Numbered from the stretch's first letter, positions 52,642-61,860 are shown. The stretch is DNA of 64,000 bases from Lacinutrix sp. Bg11-31 (GCF_002831665.1 NZ_CP025118.1:744001-808000), one strand, 5' to 3'. Numbers and translations are program-made. The notes: generated by a model from the letters alone, not told the origin.

Positions 52642-53860
52642 TTATTATCACTTTATCGACATTGTTTTCTCCAAAAGCGTAAGGTAAGTAGTTATAACTT
52701 GGTACTTTTTTTGTGATGATTAAGTTTGCTTTTTTACCTTTTGTAATACTTCCGTATTGATTGCTAATTCCCATAGCATAAGCACCATTTAGTGTTGCTG
52801 CATTAATAGCTTCTTCTGGTGTTAATTTCATTTTTATACAAGCAGTACTTACTACAAAGTTCATGTTTCCAGAAGGTGTAGAGCCTGGGTTATAGTCTGT
52901 AGCTAAGGCTAGAGGTAATCCAGCATCAATAATTTGTCTTCCAGGTGTGTATGGTATACTTAAAAAGTAAGAACACGAAGGTAAAGCGACTGGCATTGTG
53001 TTACTGCCTTTAAGTGCAGTAATATCGTCTTGGTTTAATTCTTCTAAATGGTCTACACTTAGCGCATTATGTTTTACAGCCAAAGCAATACCTCCAAAAG
53101 CATTAAATTGATTAACATGTATTTTTGGCGTTAAATGATATTGTTTTGCAGCTTCAAGAATTTGGGCAGTATCTTCTAAAGAGAAATAGCCTTTTTCGCA
53201 AAAAACATCTACGTAATCTGCCAAGTTTTCTTTTGCAACCTTTGGCATCATTTCGTTAATTATCAAGTCTAAATAGCCTTGTTTATTGTTTTTAAATTCT
53301 TTTGGTAAAGCATGAGCACCAAGAAATGTTGCTTTTACTTTTATAGGAAACTCTTTTTTTATGCGTTTGATTACGCGAAGCATTTTTAACTCGTTCTCTG
53401 TAGATAAACCATAGCCAGATTTTATTTCTAAAGCACCAGAACCTAATTGCATCACGCTTTTTACTCTAGCAATAGATTGTTGGTACAGTTCTTCTTCGCT
53501 GGTGTTTTCAAGTGTATTTGCACTATTTAATATGCCACCACCTCTGTTTGCTATCTCTTCGTAAGATAATCCGTTTATTCTATCTACAAATTCCTGCTCT
53601 CGGTTTCCTGCGTACACAATATGTGTGTGAGAATCGCACCATGTTGGCAGTACTATTTTTCCGGTAGCGTCGATAACTTCATCTACATTTTCATATTTGC
53701 AATTTTCCATAATACCAAAATCTACAATAGTATCGTGTTCAATAAATATATAAGCATTTTTAAGCACTGGAAGTGTTTTCATTTCTTGTCCAGAAACTTT
53801 TAAAACATCGGACGTTCTAATTTGTAATAATTCTTTTATGTTTTTTATTAATAAAGACAT
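52625..53860 (-). CDS. hutI: Imidazolonepropionase
   Basis: An amidohydrolase of 411 residues that opens imidazolone-5-propionate to formimidoylglutamate in histidine degradation. The metal site HxH is in WCDSHTHIVYAGNRE, with further ligands in KIHVNQFNAFGG, SVDHLEEL and ATDYNPGSTPSGNM. Its product is the HutG substrate, fitting the nearby hutG. The gene downstream overlaps it; the gene upstream is separated by one base. Confidence 0.96.
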   Translation of the reverse strand: MSLLIKNIKELLQIRTSDVLKVSGQEMKTLPVLKNAYIFIEHDTIVDFGIMENCKYENVDEVIDATGKIVLPTWCDSHTHIVYAGNREQEFVDRINGLSYEEIANRGGGILNSANTLENTSEEELYQQSIARVKSVMQLGSGALEIKSGYGLSTENELKMLRVIKRIKKEFPIKVKATFLGAHALPKEFKNNKQGYLDLIINEMMPKVAKENLADYVDVFCEKGYFSLEDTAQILEAAKQYHLTPKIHVNQFNAFGGIALAVKHNALSVDHLEELNQDDITALKGSNTMPVALPSCSYFLSIPYTPGRQIIDAGLPLALATDYNPGSTPSGNMNFVVSTACIKMKLTPEEAINAATLNGAYAMGISNQYGSITKGKKANLIITKKVPSYNYLPYAFGENNVDKVIINGVQI

Positions 53861-53861
53861 A

Positions 53862-54146
53862 CTAAAGTGTTTGTGAGTAATCGGTTATATAAAGATTGTA
53901 AGCAGCAATAAACATAAGTACTATACCAATAAGGCTAATAACCCAATTATATTTTTTTATAAATAAACGCGATACAAAATAGAGTAGAAGCGTGGTTATA
54001 CCAATTAATGCAGGAACCCATTTTAATATAATTGATGCTATTCCTGATCCAGAGTAATTTGCTGTAAACGAAATGGATAGCGTAATTATTTCTATAATAA
54101 TTATGGCTATAATGTTGTTTTTCGGGTTATTTAAAAGCTTAATCAT
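53862..54146 (-). CDS. Small three-TM membrane protein
   Basis: A 94-residue hydrophobic protein with three predicted helices (NIIAIIIIEIITLSISF; ILKWVPALIGITTLLLYFV; WVISLIGIVLMFIAAYNLYI). No family is recognised. It ends one base before hutI and is probably the first gene of that operon, though a function in histidine uptake or use is only a guess. Confidence 0.65.
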   Translation of the reverse strand: MIKLLNNPKNNIIAIIIIEIITLSISFTANYSGSGIASIILKWVPALIGITTLLLYFVSRLFIKKYNWVISLIGIVLMFIAAYNLYITDYSQTL

Positions 54147-54281
54147 AGGTCAAATATAGATAAAATGCATAACGTTGAACAATAAAGTACCGTTAGTTTT
54201 ATAGCGTTTAATGTATGGCTTATATCGAAAAGATAGTTTTTGTTTCTTCTAATTAATTACATTCCCAATGTAAATGTGTAA

Positions 54282-54309
54282 TTGAAATATAAAGTGCTAT
54301 TTATATTTC
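54282..54309 (+). promoter_or_regulatory. Possible promoter of the Crp/Fnr gene
   Basis: TTG (54282-54284), a 17-base spacer and TATATTTC (one mismatch to TAnnTTTG), 13 bases before the ATG. Confidence 0.4.
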
Positions 54310-54322
54310 GTAATTATTATGA

Positions 54323-54901
54323 ATGAAACCATACTATAAAGAAGCTTTTGATTTTATCAATACGTTTCAACCTGTGCCAGTATCTGTGTATAATACTTTG
54401 TATAATATTGCTAGTTATAAAGAAATTAAACAAGGTGAAAAGCTTCTTGATTTAGGAGTTGTCCCACAAAAAATTTACTTTATTACTAAAGGTGTTATAC
54501 GTTCTTATATTTTACTTTCCAACGGAAAAGAAATTACCACAACCTTATACAATCCATTAATGTTTTTTGCTTCATTTAGAGCCTTATTAAAAGAAGAGCC
54601 AACTAATTTAATCTATGTAGCCTTAACAGATTGTCATGTTTTTGAAATCGATTATGATACTTTTTACGATTTATGTAAAAAAGACATTAATTTAATGACG
54701 CTTTATAGTAAGTTTTTAGAGTATCTAATTCTTAGAAGTGAAGCCCGTTTTGTAGAGTTGTCTTCTAAAGAAGCTAAAGAACGTTACCTTTTATTAAGAG
54801 AGCGTATTCCAAATTTAGATAATATTATTCCGCAGTATCAAATTGCTGCAGCTTTAGGAATTACTCCAGTGCAGTTAAGTAGAGTTAGAGCAAAGCTTTA
54901 A
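54323..54901 (+). CDS. Crp/Fnr-family transcriptional regulator
   Basis: A 192-residue regulator: N-terminal cyclic-nucleotide-binding fold (GEKLLDLGVVPQKIYFITKG, then GKEITTTLYNPLMFF) and a short C-terminal helix-turn-helix ending QIAAALGITPVQLSRVRAKL. No Cys cluster for an Fe-S centre. Effector and targets are unknown. It is intact, unlike the Crp/Fnr remnant at 14 kb, and is followed by a strong terminator. Confidence 0.9.
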   Translation: MKPYYKEAFDFINTFQPVPVSVYNTLYNIASYKEIKQGEKLLDLGVVPQKIYFITKGVIRSYILLSNGKEITTTLYNPLMFFASFRALLKEEPTNLIYVALTDCHVFEIDYDTFYDLCKKDINLMTLYSKFLEYLILRSEARFVELSSKEAKERYLLLRERIPNLDNIIPQYQIAAALGITPVQLSRVRAKL

Positions 54902-54997
54902 CAATTTATTAACATGTGTTAATGATTGTTATAAGCTATTGTTTTAAACTTGTATTATATTGTAATAATTCCCTATATAATAACTAACTACAAAGTA

Positions 54998-55033
54998 AAA
55001 AACCGATTAGTATAACACTAATCGGTTTTTTTA
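54998..55033. terminator. Terminator of the Crp/Fnr gene
   Basis: AAACCGATTAGT pairs with ACTAATCGGTTT around ATAAC, followed by a T run; A residues on the other side may let it work both ways. Confidence 0.9.
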
Positions 55034-55046
55034 ATTTTAGAATATT

Positions 55047-55080
55047 TTTTGTCATTCCTGCGAAGGCAGGAATGACAAAA
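55047..55080. repeat. REP-like palindrome, fully symmetrical copy E
   Basis: TTTTGTCATTCCTGC, GAAG, GCAGGAATGACAAAA: 15-base perfect arms, between the Crp/Fnr gene and fumC. Confidence 0.9.
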
Positions 55081-55083
55081 AAT

Positions 55084-56481
55084 TTATTTTAAACCTCCAA
55101 CCATGTTTTCTGGTTTTACCCAAGCATCATAATCTTCGGCAGTAACATAGCCAAGATTAACAGCTTCAGTTTTTAAAGTCGTTCCATTTTTATGTGCAGT
55201 ATTCGCTATTTCGGCAGCTTTGTAATAACCAATTTTAGTGTTTAATGCAGTTACTAACATTAAAGAATTGTTTAATAATTCTTTAATAACATCGTGATTT
55301 GGCTCTATGCCAGCAGCACAATTTTCTTCGAAACTTACACAAGCATCACCAATTAATTGCGCACTTTGTAAAATGTTTGCAGCCATCATTGGTTTAAAAA
55401 CATTAAGCTCGTAATGGCCTTGAGTACCACCAACAGTTATAGCAACATCGTTACCCATAACTTGAGCACAAACCATAGTTAAAGCCTCACATTGTGTTGG
55501 ATTTACTTTTCCAGGCATAATAGAACTTCCAGGTTCGTTAGCAGGAATAATAATTTCTCCAATTCCAGAACGTGGTCCAGAAGCCATCATACGTATATCA
55601 TTAGCTATTTTGTTTAAAGAAACAGCAAGTTGCTTTAAAGCACCATGAGATTCAACAATAGCATCGTGTGCAGCTAAAGCTTCAAATTTATTTTCGGCAG
55701 TTATAAATGGTAAGTTGGTGAATTTTGCAATGTATTTAGCAACCAAAACATCGTAACCATTTGGTGTGTTTAAACCAGTACCAACAGCTGTTCCTCCTAA
55801 AGCAAGTTCAGATAAATGTGGTAATGTGTTTTCTAATGCTTTTAAACCATGATCTAATTGAGATACATAACCTGAAAACTCTTGACCTAAAGTTAAAGGC
55901 GTAGCATCCATAAGGTGTGTACGTCCAATTTTTACAACGTCTTTAAAAGCGACAACTTTAGCCTGTAATGTATCTCGTAATTGTTTTACGCCAGGAATTG
56001 TGTTTTCTACAATTTTTTTATAAGCAGCAATATGCATTCCTGTAGGAAACGTATCGTTAGACGATTGCGATTTGTTTACATCATCATTAGGTGCGATTAC
56101 TTTTTCGCCTTCACCTACAATTCTACCTGCTAATTGTTGCGCTCTATTTGCAACAACCTCGTTAACATTCATGTTAGATTGTGTTCCAGAACCTGTTTGC
56201 CAGATTACTAACGGAAATTGGTCGTCATGCTTACCTTCTAAAATCTCGTCGCAAGCCGCAGCTATTAAATCGCGTTTATCTTCTGGTAAAACACCTAATT
56301 CGCAGTTAGTATAAGCTGCTGCTTTTTTTAAGTATGCAAAACCGTAAACGACTTCTAAAGGCATAGAAGCTGCTGTTCCAATTTTAAAATTATTTCTTGA
56401 ACGTTCCGTTTGAGCTCCCCAAAGTTTATTTGAAGGTACTTTAACGTCACCCATTGTGTCTTTTTCTATTCTAAATTCCAT
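55084..56481 (-). CDS. fumC: Class II fumarate hydratase
   Basis: FumC of 465 residues, converting fumarate to malate in the TCA cycle without an Fe-S cluster. The signature is [15 protein letters not shown], with [29 protein letters not shown] and [20 protein letters not shown] also present. The start ATG is at 56481. It is followed 4 bases later by a REP-like palindrome and preceded by a 394-base non-coding gap. Confidence 0.98.
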   Translation of the reverse strand: MEFRIEKDTMGDVKVPSNKLWGAQTERSRNNFKIGTAASMPLEVVYGFAYLKKAAAYTNCELGVLPEDKRDLIAAACDEILEGKHDDQFPLVIWQTGSGTQSNMNVNEVVANRAQQLAGRIVGEGEKVIAPNDDVNKSQSSNDTFPTGMHIAAYKKIVENTIPGVKQLRDTLQAKVVAFKDVVKIGRTHLMDATPLTLGQEFSGYVSQLDHGLKALENTLPHLSELALGGTAVGTGLNTPNGYDVLVAKYIAKFTNLPFITAENKFEALAAHDAIVESHGALKQLAVSLNKIANDIRMMASGPRSGIGEIIIPANEPGSSIMPGKVNPTQCEALTMVCAQVMGNDVAITVGGTQGHYELNVFKPMMAANILQSAQLIGDACVSFEENCAAGIEPNHDVIKELLNNSLMLVTALNTKIGYYKAAEIANTAHKNGTTLKTEAVNLGYVTAEDYDAWVKPENMVGGLK

Positions 56482-56646
56482 CTGTTGTTTGGTTTGTTTT
56501 AGGCTGGCTAATTTACTAAATTTTGTGTAAATTTTTTGATTGATTTGGTTTAAGTTTTAAGAGTTTTAATTGAAATGATTTGATTTGGAATTTTTTATAA
56601 AAAGTAACTTTAATCGTTTTAGAAAGTAAATCCAATTTTATAAAAT

Positions 56647-56772
56647 TTAACATTGAGTACAATCCTTGTCTGTAGCAGCGAAATAATCGTTTTCGTAGTT
56701 GAATCTAAAATAGGAGATGCTACTTACATCTCGAAAAGAAACCATATTGCCAGTTTTTTGAGCATTTAACAT
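56647..56772 (-). CDS. Possible 41-residue small protein ending KDCTQC
   Basis: On the minus strand, 165 bases upstream of fumC, a 41-codon frame starts with ATG and reads MLNAQKTGNMVSFRDVSSIS, then YFRFNYENDYFAATDKDCTQC in shorter form. Its composition looks like real protein, with two Cys in a CxxC at the very end. A 12-base direct repeat (ATTTAACATTGA) overlaps both its start and its stop. It may be a small gene or a fragment of a larger one. The rest of the 56482-56875 gap shows nothing recognisable. Confidence 0.35.
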   Translation of the reverse strand: MLNAQKTGNMVSFRDVSSISYFRFNYENDYFAATDKDCTQC

Positions 56773-56875
56773 TGAAATAAATTAAAATGTAGTACGTAAG
56801 AGTATTGTGTTTCTAAACATAATTTACTTACGCTTTTTCTTAGTTATTGGTTTTAAAAGTTAACTTCGTTTGTTT

Positions 56876-57310
56876 ATGATGAAAAACTTTAAAACAATTT
56901 TGAGAGAAGAAAAAATCCATCAGTTTTATAAACTAGTAGGTTACTTTATAATTGTATTAAGCCTTATTTTAGTTATGATACCATTTGAAGATTCTTCAAT
57001 TCGTGAACGTTTAGGTATTCTATTCATTCTTAATCTTGGGTTTCATATGTTTTATTATGGAATAAGTATAGTGCCAATAAAGCAATTAAATTGGATGAAA
57101 GGCGGTTCGAAAATACCAGACCAATTTTCTAAAAGCTTAATGATAATGATGTCTTATGTTATTATTTTTATTTGTCTTTTTGCTTCTTTTTTTATTATTT
57201 ACGAAGTAGTATCTAGTGATAACTATAACAAACTATCATCATTATTGATTGCTTTAGGAGCAATTCTTGGTGCTCTTAAATTAAATTTAAGATTGAGGAA
57301 AAGGGAATAA
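56876..57310 (+). CDS. Small four-TM membrane protein
   Basis: About 144 residues with four predicted helices (LVGYFIIVLSLILVMIPF; LGILFILNLGFHMFYYGISI; MIMMSYVIIFICLFASFFII; LSSLLIALGAILGALKLNLR). ATG at 56876 is preferred over an upstream TTG (56870). No known family. A further small membrane protein gene with its own promoter follows. Confidence 0.65.
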   Translation: MMKNFKTILREEKIHQFYKLVGYFIIVLSLILVMIPFEDSSIRERLGILFILNLGFHMFYYGISIVPIKQLNWMKGGSKIPDQFSKSLMIMMSYVIIFICLFASFFIIYEVVSSDNYNKLSSLLIALGAILGALKLNLRLRKRE

Positions 57311-57353
57311 GTGAATTCTGTTAACAAAGCTGTTAATAATTTCAAACTTTATA

Positions 57354-57384
57354 TTGTATAAAAAAAGAGTTTAACTTATATTTG
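57354..57384 (+). promoter_or_regulatory. Promoter of the 57-residue membrane protein gene
   Basis: TTG (57354-57356), a 20-base spacer and a perfect TATATTTG (57377-57384), 30 bases before the ATG at 57415. This is the best -33/-7 match in the window. Confidence 0.6.
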
Positions 57385-57414
57385 CTTTATATTTAAAACA
57401 AGACACAATCAATT

Positions 57415-57588
57415 ATGTTCGAATTCGATCAATACTTAGGCTTTTTAGCATTTTTAACAATATTAACTATAGGTTTCTGGTTAATGATATTTTTAGTTTC
57501 TTTTGTTATTCCTTACTGGATTGGCGGAAGTATATTAGAACGTCTTAACGAAATTAAAGAAGAAAAAAAAGCTAAGCGTAATGCTTAA
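57415..57588 (+). CDS. 57-residue single-pass membrane protein
   Basis: A short gene: MFEFDQYLGFLAFLTILTIG and WLMIFLVSFVIPYWIGGSIL form one long or two short membrane helices, followed by a charged tail (LERLNEIKEEKKAKRNA). It has a convincing promoter just upstream and a strong terminator just downstream, so it is almost certainly expressed as its own transcript. Function unknown. Confidence 0.75.
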   Translation: MFEFDQYLGFLAFLTILTIGFWLMIFLVSFVIPYWIGGSILERLNEIKEEKKAKRNA

Positions 57589-57607
57589 CTAATTTTATTA
57601 TAATATT

Positions 57608-57644
57608 AAAAAGGGAAACTTATTTATAAGTTTCCCTTTTTTTG
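57608..57644 (+). terminator. Terminator of the 57-residue protein gene
   Basis: AAAGGGAAACTTA pairs with TAAGTTTCCCTTT, followed by a long T run. Confidence 0.92.
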
Positions 57645-57810
57645 TTTTTTATCGTCAGTGCGAAGTAATTTTTTTTATTTGCTGTGGTAATATTTTGAAT
57701 TACAAAATAAATCACCATGTCGTAAACTCCTCTTAATAACGTTGTTTTTTTGTATTGTCAGTAAGACTAGAGTCTATCTATGTTTTTCATGAACACTTTT
57801 TTATTAAAAA

Positions 57811-57851
57811 GAGTAAATACTGATTACTGCCAACTGCATACTGAAGACTTT
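57811..57851. repeat. ACTG-rich dispersed repeat, copy 3
   Basis: GATTACTGCCAACTGCATAC and following ACTGAAGACT, related to the blocks before 39858 and 41055. It ends next to the stop of the TonB receptor gene. Confidence 0.5.
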
Positions 57852-57852
57852 T

Positions 57853-60258
57853 CTACCCTTCAAAACCTTCTCCATCTCCATAATTTCCACGTTGTTCTCG
57901 TTTCTTTTTCTGGTTAAATCTGTAAGTAAAAGAAAGGTTAAAACTACGTTCTCTCCATTGGAATTCGCTTTCGGCATCAAAGGTTGGAGTAGTCGTTTCT
58001 TGTATTCTTTTTCTACTATTAAATAAATCGTTAACATTAAAAGCGATAGATGCTTTTTCCTTAAATAAATCTTTACTAAAAGCCATTGTTGTACTAAAAA
58101 CACCTTGTCTTGTATTTTGTGCATCTGCACTTGGACCTCTATAACTTAAATTGGTTTGCCAGTCTATATTTGCTGGTAAGGTGAACTTATTACTTACACG
58201 AGCAAACCAACTGTTGTTAGTATTGTCTAAAGATAAACCGTTTGGTGTTGTTCCTTTTGTTTCATTTTGAAAGAAATTAAAATTACCATTTACACGCCAT
58301 TTTCTTGACGGATTATATGTTAAAGTAAACTCAAAACCATAACGATTTTCGGTAGCTAAATTAATAGGTGTACGTTTTATAATAGATAACTCTTCACCAT
58401 TTACATTTGCTGTTTCTCCAGTGTCGAAACTAATGTAGCTAAAGGCATTTGTTGCATGAGAATAATAAGTAGAAGTGTTAAACGTAAATTTTCCAAAACG
58501 TTTTAAATACCCTAAATCTATCTGTCCAGAGTAACTAGGGTCTAAATCTGGATTGCCTTGAAAAAAGTTGGTAACACTATTTCTAGAAGGAAACGGATTT
58601 AAAAAATAACCTCTTGGTCTTCTTAAACGTCTTGCATAACCTAAAGTAAGGTTTTCTTTTTCGTTAAATTCGTAACTTAAGTTTACTGTAGGAAATAAAC
58701 CTGTAAAGTTTTTTTTGTTTAATTCTCCAGTTGTAGGTTGATCTATGGTAATTCTTGTATTCTCTAAACGTAACCCTAGTAAAAACGAAAATTTATTAAA
58801 CTTACTACCATATTGCGTGTAAACTGCATTTACGTGTTGTTGAAAGTTTAACACGTTTGTTAGTCCTAGATGTTTTACAAATTGGTTAGTGTTTATGTCA
58901 AGTGTATCAACTTTAAAATCTGTTGTTGTATCATCAAAATTACCTCTATAACCAGCTTCAAATTGACTATTTTCTCCAATTGGCAAAACGTAGTCTGTTT
59001 GTAATAATATTTGACTTTGACCTTCTAAAGTAGCAACATTTTCTACAGCTAGATTATTTACCGAAATTAGAGAGTTTTCATTCTCTTGGCTGTCTTCATA
59101 TTGAAAATCGAAAGTTAGCTTATGTCCACTGTCTTCATAATTTTTCTGAAAATTTAAAGCATATTGTACTGTTTTATCATCTTCGGTTTCTGGATCTAAA
59201 CGCGTAGTTGTAGATAATAGGTTTCTGCTGCTATCATATTGTTTTAGAATATTTGTATTCAAATCATTATCATTACTATCTCTATACAAAATAGACGTTG
59301 TTAAAGAAGCCGAATCGTCCACATACCATTCTACACCAAGGTTAGTAGTTAAACCTTTTCGTTGTCTATCGTACGTGTTACTTTCATCTAAATAGTTACC
59401 ACTAGATTTATAAAGAGTAGAAGAAGACGAATTTCCTGGAGCTTCTCTATAACTATAACCAGTAGTATTAAAAATATTGACGTTTCCTGTTCTATAGTTT
59501 ATGTTTCCATTAATTCCTGCTGAAGGATTATAACCAGCATTTGCAGTAATAGCTCCATTTAAGCCTTGTAATTTACTACGACGTAAAATAATGTTTATTA
59601 TGCCTCCTGTTCCTTCTGCATCATATCTTGCTGAAGGTGATGTAATAACTTCAACCTTCTCAATAGATTCAGCAGGAAGTTGACGCAAAGCATCTGTAGA
59701 GTTTAATCCAACTAAACCAGATGGTTTTCCGTTAATTAAAATACGTACATTATCGTTTCCGCGTAGCGCAACATTTCCTTCAACATCTACAGAAACAGAA
59801 GGTACATTGTCTAAAACATCACTAACGGTTCCTCCTCTAACAGTTAAGTCTTTACCAACATTATAGATTTTTTTATCGAGTTTAATCTCAACGGTAGTTT
59901 TTTCTGCAATAAGTTCTACTTCTTCTAAAGTAGTAGCATCTTCTTTAAGATATATCGTTCCGAAGTCGAAATTTTTATTAATTACCTTATTACTAATGGT
60001 AGTTTTTTCGAAGCTAATAAACTCGAAAGACACATTGTAAGTTCCAGTATTAACAGTGAAGTTAAATTCTCCTTTTTCGTTAGCTGTGCCACCAGTTATT
60101 ATTTTGCCATCTGTATTAGAAATTACAACAGTAGCCCATTCTAAAGGTATGTTGGTATCTTGTTCTAGAATTTTTCCGGTAACGGAAACTTCTTTTTGAG
60201 CAGAAGCAAAAAAGGATAGAAAAACGGTTAAAATGGTGGTGATTATTACTTTGTGCAT
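57853..60258 (-). CDS. TonB-dependent receptor, outer-membrane beta-barrel family
   Basis: An 801-residue outer-membrane receptor. After the signal peptide (ends FASAQ) comes a CarboxypepD_reg-like domain (VTGKILEQDTNIPLEWATVV), then the plug (RILINGKPSGLVGLNSTDAL; SPSARYDAEGTGGIINIILR), and a large C-terminal beta-barrel of the OMP_b-brl_3 type ending NLSFTYRFNQ plus a basic Gly-rich tail. Members import or bind peptides, metals or unknown ligands; no SusD partner is adjacent, so it is not a typical polysaccharide locus. Confidence 0.93.
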   Translation of the reverse strand: MHKVIITTILTVFLSFFASAQKEVSVTGKILEQDTNIPLEWATVVISNTDGKIITGGTANEKGEFNFTVNTGTYNVSFEFISFEKTTISNKVINKNFDFGTIYLKEDATTLEEVELIAEKTTVEIKLDKKIYNVGKDLTVRGGTVSDVLDNVPSVSVDVEGNVALRGNDNVRILINGKPSGLVGLNSTDALRQLPAESIEKVEVITSPSARYDAEGTGGIINIILRRSKLQGLNGAITANAGYNPSAGINGNINYRTGNVNIFNTTGYSYREAPGNSSSSTLYKSSGNYLDESNTYDRQRKGLTTNLGVEWYVDDSASLTTSILYRDSNDNDLNTNILKQYDSSRNLLSTTTRLDPETEDDKTVQYALNFQKNYEDSGHKLTFDFQYEDSQENENSLISVNNLAVENVATLEGQSQILLQTDYVLPIGENSQFEAGYRGNFDDTTTDFKVDTLDINTNQFVKHLGLTNVLNFQQHVNAVYTQYGSKFNKFSFLLGLRLENTRITIDQPTTGELNKKNFTGLFPTVNLSYEFNEKENLTLGYARRLRRPRGYFLNPFPSRNSVTNFFQGNPDLDPSYSGQIDLGYLKRFGKFTFNTSTYYSHATNAFSYISFDTGETANVNGEELSIIKRTPINLATENRYGFEFTLTYNPSRKWRVNGNFNFFQNETKGTTPNGLSLDNTNNSWFARVSNKFTLPANIDWQTNLSYRGPSADAQNTRQGVFSTTMAFSKDLFKEKASIAFNVNDLFNSRKRIQETTTPTFDAESEFQWRERSFNLSFTYRFNQKKKREQRGNYGDGEGFEG

Positions 60259-60332
60259 TTCTTGTGGTTTAGTAAATAAGATTGTAAAAATAGCCTAAGG
60301 TTTAGTTGTGTTTGGTTAAAGGTTTGTTAAAT

Positions 60333-60360
60333 AAAAAAGCCTTGTAATTTACAAGGCTTA
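60333..60360 (-). terminator. Terminator of the ArsC-like gene
   Basis: AAGCCTTGTAA pairs with TTACAAGGCTT; on the minus strand a T run follows. It lies just after the gene's stop. Confidence 0.85.
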
Positions 60361-60367
60361 ATTTTTA

Positions 60368-60709
60368 TTAAATAATATCTAAAATAAGTTCTGGAGGTCT
60401 ACCTATAACAGCTTTATTGCCATTAATTACAATTGGCCTTTCAATAAGTTTTGGGTGTTCAATCATTGCATTTACAATAGCGTCGTTGGTAAGGTCTTTA
60501 CCTTTAAAATTAGACTTCCAAATTGCTTCGTTTTTTCTTACCAAATCTATAGGCTTAATATTAAGCATCTCAATAAGCTTAATTAGCTCTTTTTTAGTTG
60601 GCACATTTTCTAAATACTTAATGACCTCAAAGTCTTTACCAGATTTTTCTAAAACCTCTAATCCGCAACGCGATTTACTGCAACGGTTATTATGGTATAT
60701 TTTAATCAT
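60368..60709 (-). CDS. ArsC-family (thioredoxin-fold) reductase
   Basis: A 113-residue protein of the ArsC/YfgD family. The catalytic Cys10 is in HNNRCSKSR, and the later PIVINGNKAVIGRPPELI contains the conserved Arg and cis-Pro region. Glutaredoxin-dependent arsenate reductases have this fold, but many members have no arsenic role, and there are no ars genes nearby. The gene lies 15 bases after the prfB stop, on the same strand. Confidence 0.88.
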   Translation of the reverse strand: MIKIYHNNRCSKSRCGLEVLEKSGKDFEVIKYLENVPTKKELIKLIEMLNIKPIDLVRKNEAIWKSNFKGKDLTNDAIVNAMIEHPKLIERPIVINGNKAVIGRPPELILDII

Positions 60710-60724
60710 ATTTAACTTTTAGTA

Positions 60725-61835
60725 TTATAATTGATTAGATTCTGATGTTTGTTGTCCCATCATCATTAAATAGGCCTTTAAAAACGGTGTAATATCACCA
60801 TCCATAACGGCATCAACGTTTCCGGTTTCGTGTCCAGATCTAACATCTTTAACTAGTTTGTATGGATGCATGACATAGTTTCTAATTTGGCTTCCCCATT
60901 CAATTTTCATTTTCCCAGCTTCAATATCTTGACGCTGCGCTAATTGCTTTTGTAACTCAATCTCATATAACTGAGATTTTAACATTTGCATGGCACGCGA
61001 TCTGTTATCGTGTTGCGAACGTGTTTCACTACAAGAAATCTGTATTCCAGAAGGTTTGTGTGTTAATTGTACTTTAGTTTCTACTTTATTTACATTTTGT
61101 CCACCAGCACCACTAGAACGTGCAGTTACAATTTCTATATCTGCAGGATTTATTTCAATTTCTATAGAGTCGTCAACCAATGGATATACATAAACAGAAG
61201 CAAAACTAGTATGTCGTTTCGCATTACTATCGAACGGAGAAATACGTACTAATCTATGCACACCATTTTCTCCTTTAAGCCAACCAAAAGCAAAATCGCC
61301 TTCAATCTCTACAGTAACCGTCTTAATTCCAGCAACATCACCAGCTTGGAAGTTAAGTTCTTTAACTTTAAATCCATTTTTTTCGGCATACATTAAATAC
61401 ATACGCATAAGCATTTCTGCCCAATCGCAACTCTCGGTACCACCAGCTCCAGCTGTAATTTGAAGTACAGCACTTAGGCTGTCACCTTCTTCAGAAAGCA
61501 TATTTTTAAACTCTAAATCTTCAATTAAAGTTAGCGCTTTTTCAAAACGGTTTTCAACATCTTTAGCAGTAGCCTCATCTTCTTTAAAGAATTCGTAAAT
61601 AACTTCCAAATCTTCAATAAGTGTATTAGCAGCATTATAATCTTCAACCCATCTTTTCTTTACACGAAGAGATTTCATTATAATTTCTGCAGCTTTAGAG
61701 TCGTTCCAGAAATCGGGAGAAAAGGTTTGTTCCTCTTCATTGCTAATTTCTATAAGTTTAGCATCTATGTCAAAGATATTGCCTTAACTTAGTCAGGCGT
61801 TGTGAGAGATCCTTAATTTGATCTTGAGTTATCAT
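60725..61835 (-). CDS. prfB: Peptide chain release factor 2, with programmed +1 frameshift
   Basis: RF2 releases peptides at UAA and UGA. The gene needs a frameshift: from ATG at 61835, 21 codons ([21 protein letters not shown]) lead to an in-frame TGA at 61772-61770 within CTT TGA C; a +1 shift gives GAC and the rest of the frame to 60725, about 369 residues in total. The stop-codon-reading SPF is at about 199-201 and the catalytic GGQ at about 244-246, close to E. coli (205-207 and 250-252). RF2 thus regulates its own synthesis. The shorter frame from 61678 alone lacks the N-terminus. Confidence 0.96.
61769..61775 (-). promoter_or_regulatory. prfB: RF2 programmed +1 frameshift site (CTTTGAC)
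   Basis: Read on the minus strand the site is CTT TGA C, as in E. coli prfB, with TTAAGGCAATAT just before it. The AGG is three bases further away than in E. coli (AGGGGGTAT), so the Shine-Dalgarno stimulus looks weaker. Confidence 0.95.
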
Positions 61836-61852
61836 AATATATATGTTTAAAA

Positions 61853-61860
61853 CAAAAATA
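61853..61860 (-). promoter_or_regulatory. Putative -7 box of prfB
   Basis: TATTTTTG on the minus strand, 17 bases upstream of the prfB ATG. No clear -33 TTG. Confidence 0.4.

Noticed and set aside
43031..55080. CRISPR array from repeated ATTCCTGC palindromes
   Set aside because: Copies are kilobases apart, differ in form and have no regular spacers; no cas genes.
57804..58130. 108-codon minus-strand frame
   Set aside because: Out-of-frame overlap with the end of the TonB receptor gene, whose own frame has clear domain content.
60417..60722. 101-codon plus-strand frame
   Set aside because: Exact antisense of the ArsC-like gene; hydrophobicity comes from reverse codons.
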